Part shown: one piece after another, positions 16,798-25,510 of the stretch
Layout of the letters: each line of letters starts with the position of its first letter
How positions within the stretch are numbered: the first letter of the stretch is position 1
Assembly (NCBI RefSeq): GCF_016469035.1
Contig: NZ_JAEHJZ010000007.1
Location: forward strand, 1 to 64,000
Reading direction: 5' to 3'
From: Gelidibacter salicanalis
GTDB lineage: Bacteria; Bacteroidota; Bacteroidia; Flavobacteriales; Flavobacteriaceae
Length of the DNA: 64,000 nucleotides
Position numbers and translations under genes: made by a program
The notes under the pieces: model-generated
What the model saw: only the letters and a program-made list of their open reading frames with translations
What the model was told of the DNA's origin: nothing
Database searches by the model: none

Positions 16798-17559
16798 TTA
16801 AAGTTTAATTTGTAGGTTATCATAAGCCAAAAAGACATTTTTAGGTAGTTTTTTTTCAACTTCATCATGAAACCCTAGCATATGGCTAATATGTGTCAGA
16901 TAAGCACGTTCTGGTTGTACTTTATGTATAAGCTCCAGCGCTTCTTCTAAATTGAAATGTGAAATATGTTCTGTTTCTCGCAACGCATTAACTACAAGAA
17001 CTTTAACACCTTTTAACTTCTCAATCTCTTCGTCCTTTATCAATTTCATATCTGTTAAATACGCAAATTGATCAAATCGGAAGCCAAACACCTGAAGGTT
17101 GTAATGCATCCCATTAATAGGCACTACGGTCAAATTGCCCACATCAAATGGTTTATTTTCAATTCTTATGGGTGTTACACCAGGAGCGCCAGCATATTTG
17201 TTTTCAGTTTCAAAAATATAGGCAAATCGCTCTTTAAGTGCCTTTAAGACACGATTGTGTGCATAAATAGGAATGTCGCCCTGCTTAAAATAGAACGGTC
17301 TAATATCATCGAGACCCGCCGTGTGATCAGCGTGTTCATGGGTAAAAATAACACCATCCAATCGCGTGCATTGCGCAGTCAACATTTGTTGCCTAAAGTC
17401 AGGGCCACAATCGATCACATAGGTATACCTATCCCACTCTATCAGGACGGAAACACGTAGGCGTTTGTCCTTGGGATTATCGCTTAAACAAACAGGATGA
17501 GTGCTTCCTATTACTGGAATTCCTTGAGAGGTACCGGTTCCTAAAAATGTGACTTTCAA
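16798..17559 (-). CDS. MBL-fold metallohydrolase (PhnP-like)
   Basis: A 253-residue metal-dependent hydrolase. The metallo-beta-lactamase motif is THEHADHTAGLDD (about residues 75-87), with further ligands Asp in YLTDMK and His in YLTHISHM near the C-terminus. The N-terminal LGTGTSQGIPVIG and the overall pattern match the PhnP-like subgroup, whose founding member is a cyclic phosphodiesterase. No phosphonate genes are nearby, so the substrate is open. It is followed in the same operon by a small coiled-coil protein. Confidence 0.85.
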   Translation of the reverse strand: MKVTFLGTGTSQGIPVIGSTHPVCLSDNPKDKRLRVSVLIEWDRYTYVIDCGPDFRQQMLTAQCTRLDGVIFTHEHADHTAGLDDIRPFYFKQGDIPIYAHNRVLKALKERFAYIFETENKYAGAPGVTPIRIENKPFDVGNLTVVPINGMHYNLQVFGFRFDQFAYLTDMKLIKDEEIEKLKGVKVLVVNALRETEHISHFNLEEALELIHKVQPERAYLTHISHMLGFHDEVEKKLPKNVFLAYDNLQIKL

Positions 17560-17616
17560 AGGCGTTTTGTTTGGAACAAAAGTAAGTTTATTTTTTCTTT
17601 TAAGAGCGCAATTCGA

Positions 17617-17624
17617 TACCTTTG
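17617..17624 (+). promoter_or_regulatory. Candidate -7 promoter element TACCTTTG
   Basis: Matches the Bacteroidota -7 consensus TAnnTTTG and ends 25 bp before the ATG at 17650. No clear TTG -33 box is seen. Confidence 0.45.
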
Positions 17625-17649
17625 TGGCTTACAACACTCAATCTACAAC

Positions 17650-19101
17650 ATGGAGATCACCTTAAAGGGCGACAAAGAATTCGAAGATATTCCGTCGCTT
17701 AAAACCAAAGCACTTCGTATTAATCTCAATGAGAATATCTACGGAACTTTTGCAGAAATTGGCGCAGGACAAGAGACTGTACGTCAGTTTTTTAGAGCTG
17801 GTGGTGGCTCTGGAACCATTGCTAAGGCCATGTCAGCATATGATAAGGATTTTAGTGATGCTATTTATGGTATTGAAGAAGATGGACGTTATGTAACGGA
17901 AGCGCGCTTGCGCAAAATGCTAAACCATGAAATCAATTTAATAGAAGAACGCCTTTCACGGGACAAGCATCCCAACAAAATGTTCTTTTCTTACGCCAAT
18001 ACGGTAGCAACCATTGATTTTGCTAAGCAATATAAAGGCCATGGCTGGGTAGGTATCCGGTATCAAATTGAACAGGACAAACCGTATAACGAAATAATTT
18101 TGCATTTGCGTTTTAGGGAAAATGACGCCAGATTACAACAGGAAACGCTTGGTATTCTCGGAACCAACCTTATTTACGGTGCGTATTACAAGTACAACGA
18201 ACCTAAAAAATTATTGCGTTATTTATACGACCATTTAGACAAGGATCAAATAGAAATTGATACCATTAATTTTTCAGGACCTGTATTTGAGAATGTTGAC
18301 AATAGATTGATGAGTTTGCAATTGGTCAAAAATAATATGACAGATGCGGTCATGTTTGCTCCTGACGGAAACAACGTGCTGCCTGCTAAAATTCTTTACA
18401 AGAAAAATATCTTGGCTTTACGCGGTAGTTTTAGACCCGTAACTAAGGTGAATATTGACATGTACCAGAGATCTTATGACATGTTCGTCAAAGAAAACAA
18501 GGTCGATCCAAAAAATACACAAGTTGTTTTTGAAATTACACTCTCCAATTTAAGGGCTGAAGGAGAAATTGATGAACAGGATTTTATGGACCGAGCAAAA
18601 TTGCTGTGCTCTTTGGGTCATACGGTTTTAATTTCCAACTTTCAGGAGTATTACAAATTGGTGGAATATTTTTCTCAATACTCTAAAAACAGAATGGGAT
18701 TATCCATGGGAGTGAACAACTTAGTGGATATTTTTGATGAGAAATATTACCGCCATTTGAGCGGTGGCATCTTGGAAGCTTTCGGTAAACTGTTCTTTAA
18801 AGATTTACGTGTCTATCTTTATCCAATGGTCAATGAAGACGGTACGTTGACGGATAGCGAAAACCTAAAAGTACATCCACGAATGAAAGAATTGTATAAG
18901 TTCTTTAAATATAACGGCAAAGTGGTAGACATTACAGATTACGACCCCAATATTCTTACCATTTTTTCAAGATCTGTGCTTAAAGCCATTTCAGAAGGCG
19001 ATGAAGGCTGGGAAGCCATGTTACCACCTGGAGTAGCCAAAATTATAAAAGAAAAAAGCCTCTTCGGTTATGAAGCAGAAGAAGTTTACAGAGATCAATA
19101 A
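17650..19101 (+). CDS. Conserved uncharacterised protein, 483 residues
   Basis: A soluble-looking protein with no signal peptide and no membrane helix. It starts MEITLKGDKEFEDIPSLKTK and contains GTFAEIGAGQETVRQFFRAG and FFSYANTVATIDFAKQYKGH. I recall similar proteins as widespread conserved hypotheticals in Bacteroidota, sometimes mislabelled as TonB receptors, but there is no barrel or plug here. The glycine-rich AEIGAGQETVRQFF segment suggests a nucleotide-binding loop, without being a standard Walker A. It has its own promoter-like element and terminator, so it is a monocistronic unit. Confidence 0.75.
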   Translation: MEITLKGDKEFEDIPSLKTKALRINLNENIYGTFAEIGAGQETVRQFFRAGGGSGTIAKAMSAYDKDFSDAIYGIEEDGRYVTEARLRKMLNHEINLIEERLSRDKHPNKMFFSYANTVATIDFAKQYKGHGWVGIRYQIEQDKPYNEIILHLRFRENDARLQQETLGILGTNLIYGAYYKYNEPKKLLRYLYDHLDKDQIEIDTINFSGPVFENVDNRLMSLQLVKNNMTDAVMFAPDGNNVLPAKILYKKNILALRGSFRPVTKVNIDMYQRSYDMFVKENKVDPKNTQVVFEITLSNLRAEGEIDEQDFMDRAKLLCSLGHTVLISNFQEYYKLVEYFSQYSKNRMGLSMGVNNLVDIFDEKYYRHLSGGILEAFGKLFFKDLRVYLYPMVNEDGTLTDSENLKVHPRMKELYKFFKYNGKVVDITDYDPNILTIFSRSVLKAISEGDEGWEAMLPPGVAKIIKEKSLFGYEAEEVYRDQ

Positions 19102-19104
19102 AAA

Positions 19105-19140
19105 AAAGACCTTAGTTTATAAAAGCTAAGGTCTTTTTTT
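19105..19140. terminator. Rho-independent terminator
   Basis: An 11-bp stem AAAGACCTTAG/CTAAGGTCTTT with a 10-nt loop, followed by a T-run. It ends the gene at 17650-19101 and can also serve bcp on the other strand. Confidence 0.8.
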
Positions 19141-19160
19141 GAGACAAATAGTTGGACTTA

Positions 19161-19613
19161 CTAAGCCAAAATTTGTTCCGTATGTATTTTTGCTTTAACC
19201 TTGTCAATGACTTTTTCTATAACCCCGTTTTCATCGATTACAAACGTGACTCGGTGAATACCATCAAAAGTACGGCCCATAAATTTCTTTTCACCCCAAA
19301 CATCAAAGGCTTTAATCACTTCTTTCTCCTCATCAGCCAACAACGGGTAAGGAAAATCATATTTTGCTTTAAAATTGGCTTGTTTTTTTTGGTTATCAGC
19401 ACTTACACCCAGAATTTCATAGCCTTTATCTTTTAAATCCTTATAATGGTCCCGTAAGTTGCAAGCTTCAGTGGTACAGGTTGGTGTATTGGCTTTTGGA
19501 TAGAAAAAAACAATTAGTTTTTTTCCTTTGTAATCTGACAACGTAACTGTATTCCCCTGATCATCCTTTGCTGAAAAATTTGGAGCCTTGTCTCCTACTT
19601 TTAATTTGGTCAT
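19161..19613 (-). CDS. bcp: Thioredoxin-dependent peroxiredoxin (Bcp/PrxQ type)
   Basis: A 150-residue peroxiredoxin that reduces hydrogen peroxide and organic hydroperoxides. The catalytic motif is YPKANTPTCTTEACNLRD: the first Cys is the peroxidatic residue and the second, five positions later, is the resolving Cys typical of the atypical two-Cys PrxQ group. The N-terminus LKVGDKAPNFSAKDDQG is canonical. I start it at the ATG at 19613; the frame extends upstream, but that part overlaps the divergent nth leader. It lies back-to-back with nth, 37 bp between the two starts. Confidence 0.93.
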   Translation of the reverse strand: MTKLKVGDKAPNFSAKDDQGNTVTLSDYKGKKLIVFFYPKANTPTCTTEACNLRDHYKDLKDKGYEILGVSADNQKKQANFKAKYDFPYPLLADEEKEVIKAFDVWGEKKFMGRTFDGIHRVTFVIDENGVIEKVIDKVKAKIHTEQILA

Positions 19614-19650
19614 AACTATTTTAAATTTGATATTTGTAAAAATACAACTA

Positions 19651-20331
19651 ATGACCAAACAAGAAAAGGTAGATTTTGTTATTAATACGTTAAACCAACT
19701 GTATCCAACAATCCCGGTGCCTCTAGACCATAAAGATCCTTACACACTTTTAATTGCAGTGTTGCTGTCTGCGCAAAGTACAGATGTACGCGTCAATCAA
19801 ATAACGCCGCTACTTTTTGAAAAAGCTGATAATCCTTATGAAATGATCAAGCTATCTGTTGAAGAGATCCGCGAAATTATAAAGCCTGTGGGTCTATCTC
19901 CAATGAAGAGCAAGGGCATTTATGGATTGTCTCATATTTTAATTGATAAGCATAACGGACAAGTGCCAAAAACCTATGAAGCGTTGGAAGAATTACCTGC
20001 CGTAGGCCATAAAACTGCTGCTGTAGTGCTGTCTCAAGCCTTTGGCATTCCAGCTTTTCCTGTAGATACCCATATCCACAGACTCATGTACCGTTGGAAC
20101 TTAACCAATGGAAAGAATGTTGTACAGACAGAACGGGACGCAAAGCGCCTCTTTCCTAAAGAAATTTGGAATGATTTACACCTACAGATTATATGGTACG
20201 GAAGGCAATATTCTCCTGCACGAGGCTGGGATTTAGAAAAAGACATCATTACCAAAACCATTGGGAGAGCAAGTGTGCTGCAAGCATACTATAAAAAAAC
20301 ACAAAATTCAGCACGTCATAATCAAATGTGA
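19651..20331 (+). CDS. nth: Endonuclease III-type DNA glycosylase without Fe-S cysteines
   Basis: A 226-residue base-excision enzyme for oxidised pyrimidines. The helix-hairpin-helix region LEELPAVGHKTAAVVLSQAFG carries the catalytic Lys121, and Asp139 follows in FPVDTHIHR. LLSAQSTDVRVNQ is the usual early motif. The protein contains no cysteine at all, so the C-terminal four-Cys [4Fe-4S] site of classical Nth is absent; the corresponding region reads GRQYSPARGWDLEKD. I believe other Flavobacteriia have the same form, but this is from memory. It is divergent from bcp. Confidence 0.9.
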   Translation: MTKQEKVDFVINTLNQLYPTIPVPLDHKDPYTLLIAVLLSAQSTDVRVNQITPLLFEKADNPYEMIKLSVEEIREIIKPVGLSPMKSKGIYGLSHILIDKHNGQVPKTYEALEELPAVGHKTAAVVLSQAFGIPAFPVDTHIHRLMYRWNLTNGKNVVQTERDAKRLFPKEIWNDLHLQIIWYGRQYSPARGWDLEKDIITKTIGRASVLQAYYKKTQNSARHNQM

Positions 20332-20370
20332 CTTGATAACCCTCAAGATTCCTTCATTTTATGGAACAAA

Positions 20371-20405
20371 AAAAGTCCCGTTCAGTGAATTTCACGGGAC
20401 TTTTC
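20371..20405. terminator. Rho-independent terminator after nth
   Basis: An 11-bp stem AAAAGTCCCGT/ACGGGACTTTT with a 12-nt loop. It lies between convergent nth and the 47-residue gene and could end both. Confidence 0.78.
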
Positions 20406-20410
20406 CAATC

Positions 20411-20554
20411 TTAGTTTAGAAGTGCTTCAAACTTCCATTTATTACAATGTATAACACTTAAAGCCTTAGAATAATTTAAAAGAAGATTTACAGTTTCTTC
20501 CTTTGGATTCAGGTTGTTGTTCTTCTGGGGATATTCATAGTAAAGTTTTGCCAT
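20411..20554 (-). CDS. 47-residue conserved-looking small protein
   Basis: An ATG-started frame encoding MAKLYYEYPQKNNNLNPKEE and on to a stop after KWKFEALLN. The middle (TVNLLLNYSKALSVIH) looks like one amphipathic helix. The composition and the presence of a terminator right after the stop make it a likely real gene. I recall similar proteins beside sigma factors in Flavobacteriaceae but cannot name the family. It follows the sigma-factor gene on the same strand (79 bp). Confidence 0.55.
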   Translation of the reverse strand: MAKLYYEYPQKNNNLNPKEETVNLLLNYSKALSVIHCNKWKFEALLN

Positions 20555-20633
20555 TATAAGGATTTTTGTTTGATTATAATCCTAATAACGCAGTAAAATT
20601 AACTTTAGTATGTGTAATTTGTCTTTAGTAATT

Positions 20634-21218
20634 CTAATTTGTCAAAATAATGTTTTTCTGTTCAATAACTTTCCTTAAATTAATTAAGGCATAGCGCATT
20701 CTTCCCAATGCTGTGTTGATGCTCACTCCTGTTTTATCAGAAATTTCCTTAAAACTCATGTCGTTATACATTCGCATGACCAGGACATCTTTTTGATCTT
20801 CGGGCAACTCCTGAATTAAACGTCTTAAGTCCGATTCAATTTGCTCCTTAATCATTCCTTTTTCTGCATCGAGTGAACTATCACTCAATACCGAAAAAAT
20901 ACTGAATTCGCCCGAATTGTCAAATTTAGGCATTCGGTTACTTTTTCTAAAATGATCAATAACCAAGTTATGGGCAATACGCATGACCCAAGGCAAGAAC
21001 TTACCTTCTTCATTATATTTTCCTAATTTCAGGGTCCTGATGACCTTGATAAAGGTATCCTGAAAGATGTCTTCAGTGATATCTCTATCATAAACTTTGG
21101 AATAGATAAAACTATAAATTTTCTGCTTATGTCTTGTGATCAATACCGAGAGCGCATGCTCTTCTCCTTTGATATAATTGCTCACTAAAACAGCGTCGCT
21201 GACTGGTTCGTGTTCCAT
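20634..21218 (-). CDS. Sigma-70 family RNA polymerase sigma factor (ECF-like)
   Basis: A 194-residue sigma factor with region 2 (about 20-90, DITEDIFQDTFIKVIRTL then LPWVMRIAHNLVIDHFRKSN) and region 4 (about 130-185, LPEDQKDVLVMRMYNDMSFK then EISDKTGVSINTALGRMRYA). Region 3 and 1.1 are missing, as in the ECF group. No anti-sigma gene is adjacent. In Flavobacteriia this type is often a housekeeping-like ECF factor; its regulon cannot be read from here. A TATATTTG -7 element on the minus strand lies about 100 bp upstream, implying a long leader. Confidence 0.9.
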   Translation of the reverse strand: MEHEPVSDAVLVSNYIKGEEHALSVLITRHKQKIYSFIYSKVYDRDITEDIFQDTFIKVIRTLKLGKYNEEGKFLPWVMRIAHNLVIDHFRKSNRMPKFDNSGEFSIFSVLSDSSLDAEKGMIKEQIESDLRRLIQELPEDQKDVLVMRMYNDMSFKEISDKTGVSINTALGRMRYALINLRKVIEQKNIILTN

Positions 21219-21317
21219 AATAATTACTTTAAATGCTAGGAAAGCTCCTTGCTTGGGGTTAATCTATATAAAGTAAAAGTATGGTATAGGCGACTGGTTT
21301 GTATGAATGTTCGGGGT

Positions 21318-21325
21318 CAAATATA
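21318..21325 (-). promoter_or_regulatory. Candidate -7 element TATATTTG for the sigma-factor gene
   Basis: On the minus strand this reads TATATTTG, matching TAnnTTTG, about 100 bp upstream of the sigma-factor ATG at 21218. No TTG -33 box stands out. Confidence 0.35.
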
Positions 21326-21415
21326 ACAATAATCGTTCCTAAAAAACAAAAAAACAACTAAAACTTTAACATTTTATTGCACAATAACTTTATTTTAGGA
21401 CTGCGTTAGATGTAC

Positions 21416-21423
21416 TATCTTTG
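21416..21423 (+). promoter_or_regulatory. Candidate -7 element TATCTTTG for uvrA
   Basis: Matches TAnnTTTG and lies 17 bp before the ATG at 21441, implying a very short leader or use of the second ATG at 21447. Confidence 0.4.
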
Positions 21424-21440
21424 CATTCTTATATGTAAAA

Positions 21441-24230
21441 ATGACTATGAACGTTAACCTTTCAGAAGTAAATCCAAAAGAAAATATCATTATAAAAGGC
21501 GCCAACCTACACAACCTAAAGAATTTGGATGTGGTGATTCCGCGCAATAAATTGGTGGTGATCACAGGGTTGTCTGGCTCAGGAAAGTCGAGTTTGGCAT
21601 TTGACACCTTGTATGCTGAAGGACAAAGGCGCTACGTGGAAAGTTTGTCTAGTTATGCGCGTCAGTTTTTGGGACGACTTAACAAACCTAAAGTTGATTA
21701 CATTAAAGGGATCGCGCCGGCAATTGCCATAGAGCAAAAAGTCAATTCGACCAATCCACGATCTACTGTGGGTACCACTACAGAAATCTACGACTATTTA
21801 AAATTACTTTTTGCAAGAATTGGTAAAACGTACTCGCCTATTTCAGGAAATTTAGTTAAAAAGCATACCACTGCCGATGTACTTAATTTAGTCAAATCTT
21901 TTGAAGATGGAGAACGGTTGTTGCTCCTCGCTCCTATCAATTTAGAAGAAGGCCGAACCATGCCCGATAAATTAAAAGTGCTCCAACAACAAGGCTACGC
22001 TCGAGTGCAGTATAAACAGGAGGTGTTGCGCATTGAAGATGCACTTGATAAAGACCTTAAAAATGAGGTGTTTTTAGTGGTTGACAGAATTGTGGTAAAA
22101 CATGAAGAAGATTTTTACAACCGTCTGGCTGATGCTATTGAAACCGCATTCTTTGAAGGAAAGGGCACTACTATAATAGAATCACTTTCTGACCATAACC
22201 AAACGGCCTTCAATAACAAGTTTGAATTGGATGGCATGACATTTTTGGAGCCTAATGTGCATTTGTTCAGCTTTAATAATCCTTATGGTGCCTGCCCAAA
22301 ATGTGAAGGTTACGGTGATGTGATTGGGATTGATGAAGAGTTGGTTATCCCCAATACAGCGTTATCTGTTTTTGAAAACGCCATTTTCCCTTGGCGCGGA
22401 GAGAGCATGAGCTGGTACAGAGACCAATTGGTCAACAACTCTCATAAATTTAACTTTCCTATCCATAAGCCCTATTTCCAATTGACAGAAGCTCAAAAAG
22501 AATTGGTTTGGGAAGGTAATTCACATTTTTCAGGTTTGAACAATTTCTTTGCAGAATTGGAATCAAAGGCCTATAAAATTCAAAATCGAGTAATGCTTTC
22601 GCGTTATAGAGGCAAAACCAAATGCAGCAAGTGCCACGGTAAACGTTTAAGACCAGAAGCTAATTACGTAAAAATTGGAGGCGTCACCATTACTGATTTG
22701 GTCACCCTACCTCTAGATAAACTCACCGTGTTTTTTGATACACTCAAACTTAATGAATACGACACAACCATAGCGAAGCGCTTATTAAAGGAAATATCAA
22801 ACAGGCTTGCGTTTTTATCCAATGTCGGGCTAGATTATTTAACGATCAATAGAAAGTCCAACACTTTATCAGGTGGCGAGAGTCAACGGATCAATCTGGC
22901 GACCTCTTTAGGTAGCAGCTTGGTAGGATCGATGTATATCTTAGATGAACCGAGCATTGGTTTACACCCAAAAGACACTGAAAAACTCATTGTGGTGCTT
23001 AAAGCGTTGCGCGATTTAGGCAATACGGTTATCGTAGTAGAACATGATGAAGACATCATGCAGGCTGCAGATCAAATCATTGATATTGGTCCTGAAGCAG
23101 GAACTCTTGGTGGTGAGGTTGTAGCTGAAGGTACATATAATGATATTTTAAAATCCGAATCGTTAACCGCTCAATATTTGAACGGGAAACTAAAAATTGA
23201 AGTCCCTAAGAAACGGCGTACCTCCAAATATCAAATTAATATTGTAGGTGCAAGAGAGCATAATTTACAAAATGTTGACGTCACACTTCCTTTAGAAATG
23301 TTAACCGTCATCACCGGTGTTTCTGGAAGTGGAAAAAGCACCTTGGTCAAAAAAATACTGTTCCCGGCCATTCAAAAGGAGTTGACAGGTTTTGGTGATA
23401 AACCCGGACAGTTTACGGAGTTGAAAGGCAATTACAAAAACATTAAACATATTGAGTTTGTTGATCAAAACCCGATTGGACGTTCGTCACGTTCCAACCC
23501 AGTTACGTATGTCAAGGCTTATGATGATGTCAGGGCGCTTTTTGCCAATCAGAAATTGAGTAAAATTAGAAACTATCAGGCCAAACATTTCAGTTTTAAC
23601 GTTGATGGCGGTCGCTGTGAAACCTGTAAAGGAGATGGCGAAGTGACCATTGAAATGCAATTTATGGCTGATGTACATTTAACCTGTGAAACCTGTAATG
23701 GCAAACGTTTTAAAAAAGAAGTTTTAGAAGTTACTTTTGAGGGAAAAAACATTGATGATGTCCTCAACATGACCATTGATGATGCCATTGCGTTTTTTGA
23801 CAAACATCAACAAACACGAATCCAAAGCAAATTACAGCCTTTACAAGATGTAGGATTAGGGTATGTGACCTTGGGCCAGAGCTCTTCAACACTTTCTGGG
23901 GGTGAAGCACAACGTATCAAGCTAGCAACCTTTCTCGGCAAAGGCTCCAAAAGCGACAATGCGCTCTTTATTTTTGATGAACCCACTACAGGACTCCATT
24001 TTCATGACATAAAAAAACTTTTAAAATCGTTTCAAGCGCTCATTGCACAAGGACATTCTATTATTGTAATTGAACATAATCTCGAATTAATAAAATGTGC
24101 TGATTATGTAATTGATTTAGGACCTGAAGGGGGAGAACGTGGCGGAAAAGTAGTGGCGGCGGGCACTCCTGAAGAGTTGGTGAAAAACAAAAATTCAGTG
24201 ACCGGAAAATATTTGAAAGAAAAACTTTAA
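21441..24230 (+). CDS. uvrA: Excinuclease ABC subunit UvrA
   Basis: A 929-residue damage-recognition ATPase of nucleotide excision repair. Two ABC modules are present: Walker A GLSGSGKSSLAF near residue 43 with signature NTLSGGESQRINLA near 475, and Walker A GVSGSGKSTLV near 625 with signature STLSGGEAQRIKLA near 815. Zinc-binding pairs CPKCEGYG, CSKCHGKR and CETCKGDG/CETCNGKR are intact. Length and domain order are as in standard UvrA, so it is probably the main copy and not a short UvrA2. It stands alone; uvrB/uvrC are not in the window. Confidence 0.96.
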   Translation: MTMNVNLSEVNPKENIIIKGANLHNLKNLDVVIPRNKLVVITGLSGSGKSSLAFDTLYAEGQRRYVESLSSYARQFLGRLNKPKVDYIKGIAPAIAIEQKVNSTNPRSTVGTTTEIYDYLKLLFARIGKTYSPISGNLVKKHTTADVLNLVKSFEDGERLLLLAPINLEEGRTMPDKLKVLQQQGYARVQYKQEVLRIEDALDKDLKNEVFLVVDRIVVKHEEDFYNRLADAIETAFFEGKGTTIIESLSDHNQTAFNNKFELDGMTFLEPNVHLFSFNNPYGACPKCEGYGDVIGIDEELVIPNTALSVFENAIFPWRGESMSWYRDQLVNNSHKFNFPIHKPYFQLTEAQKELVWEGNSHFSGLNNFFAELESKAYKIQNRVMLSRYRGKTKCSKCHGKRLRPEANYVKIGGVTITDLVTLPLDKLTVFFDTLKLNEYDTTIAKRLLKEISNRLAFLSNVGLDYLTINRKSNTLSGGESQRINLATSLGSSLVGSMYILDEPSIGLHPKDTEKLIVVLKALRDLGNTVIVVEHDEDIMQAADQIIDIGPEAGTLGGEVVAEGTYNDILKSESLTAQYLNGKLKIEVPKKRRTSKYQINIVGAREHNLQNVDVTLPLEMLTVITGVSGSGKSTLVKKILFPAIQKELTGFGDKPGQFTELKGNYKNIKHIEFVDQNPIGRSSRSNPVTYVKAYDDVRALFANQKLSKIRNYQAKHFSFNVDGGRCETCKGDGEVTIEMQFMADVHLTCETCNGKRFKKEVLEVTFEGKNIDDVLNMTIDDAIAFFDKHQQTRIQSKLQPLQDVGLGYVTLGQSSSTLSGGEAQRIKLATFLGKGSKSDNALFIFDEPTTGLHFHDIKKLLKSFQALIAQGHSIIVIEHNLELIKCADYVIDLGPEGGERGGKVVAAGTPEELVKNKNSVTGKYLKEKL

Positions 24231-24322
24231 GTCGTACGTGGTCGTTGCAGTAGTTGCTCTGGTTAGGTGTAAGGAAAATTTAGGTAAGCCGCCGATAAAC
24301 ACGTTGTGCCCTGCAATCTTCA

Positions 24323-25369
24323 TCAATAAAACAAGAAGGCCATGAACCCCATAATGACCAACGCAAAGGGTGCCACAATCGATAAAAACAAAAAACTAAT
24401 CACATTGGTTTTGAAAAAGCTCATACCGATGCCCTGCCCGTAAAAACGCCTCACTCCCATAAACAAATAAAAGAAGACTGAAAGCAGCATCAAAAACATC
24501 AACCAAATTGGAAAATTTGGCCAGATTAAATACCCAATAACTATTAAGGTCAAAATGGCAAATAGGAAGGCAAAAAAGTAAAAACTAAATACCAAATGGT
24601 GCGCAAACCTGCCTTTCTTGTGATAAAATAGTTTTAAAATGAGTGCAAAAATTGGCAACAGAATAAACATTGCCAATGGGACGCTATCATAAAAGGCATG
24701 CAATATGGAGCCCCCACTTTTATTTTTAAGGAATTTTAGCGCTTGCTTGTAGGCCCGCTTTGTTAAAAAACCATCGTCTGCCTCCATTCCCATTTTTTTG
24801 TAAATGGCTTCATCAGAAGCGCCCGCGGTAATCATCGAATCTATTTCCGTTTCGCTAAAATTTATATTAAAAGGAGTGTTTGAACTTTGGGTTTTAGCCT
24901 CTCCAAGATCTTCAGGTTTAAGCTTATCATCTAGGGCAACTAAAGAATCCTTCTCTGCCAATAGATCCTTATGAATTGCTACCCTATTTTTAACGGAGTC
25001 CTGATAGAGATGGCTTCGTTCAATCTCTTTCTTGATTTCGTTATCAATAATTTCTGCTTGTTGACGACTGATAAATGAAAATAAAAAGAAGAATACGATG
25101 GAGATAAACAAATACATCTGTGCGGGATGTAAATAAAGCAATCGTCTTCCTTCAACAAATTGCTTTGCAAGATATCCAGGTTTGAACATTAAGGGGAAAA
25201 AACTCTTGAAGAATCGAGCGTCTACAGAAAAATAATTACTAAGAGTATTATTAAAAAGAACCCCTAAGGTCAATTGATCATCTGATTTTTGTCCGCAGTA
25301 AGGACAATACGGATAATGACTATCAAACTGCTGGAGACAGTTTTTACACTCTGTTAAAGACCTCGCCAT
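24323..25369 (-). CDS. DUF3667 membrane protein with zinc ribbon
   Basis: A 348-residue protein. The N-terminus CKNCLQQFDSHYPYCPYCG is a four-Cys zinc ribbon; then comes the DUF3667 core with SVDARFFKSFFPLMFKPGYL and GRRLLYLHPAQMYLFIS. About five hydrophobic segments follow (one near residue 95, the others after residue 220). A charged, presumably non-membrane, region of about 110 residues with many Glu/Lys/Asp separates them. DUF3667 proteins are common in Bacteroidota and of unknown role. The gene stands alone between uvrA (convergent) and the sterol-desaturase-like gene. Confidence 0.85.
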   Translation of the reverse strand: MARSLTECKNCLQQFDSHYPYCPYCGQKSDDQLTLGVLFNNTLSNYFSVDARFFKSFFPLMFKPGYLAKQFVEGRRLLYLHPAQMYLFISIVFFFLFSFISRQQAEIIDNEIKKEIERSHLYQDSVKNRVAIHKDLLAEKDSLVALDDKLKPEDLGEAKTQSSNTPFNINFSETEIDSMITAGASDEAIYKKMGMEADDGFLTKRAYKQALKFLKNKSGGSILHAFYDSVPLAMFILLPIFALILKLFYHKKGRFAHHLVFSFYFFAFLFAILTLIVIGYLIWPNFPIWLMFLMLLSVFFYLFMGVRRFYGQGIGMSFFKTNVISFLFLSIVAPFALVIMGFMAFLFY

Positions 25370-25510
25370 AAGTTCATATATTGGAGCTTTAAAAGTAGTA
25401 AAAAAATATTTTTGATTAAAATTCCCGAACTCAAATCATTTGTGGACCATCTCGTAGAAATAATCATTAGGCACCTAAACTAATAAAAAATCTGGTAGGG
25501 CATAAAAACC

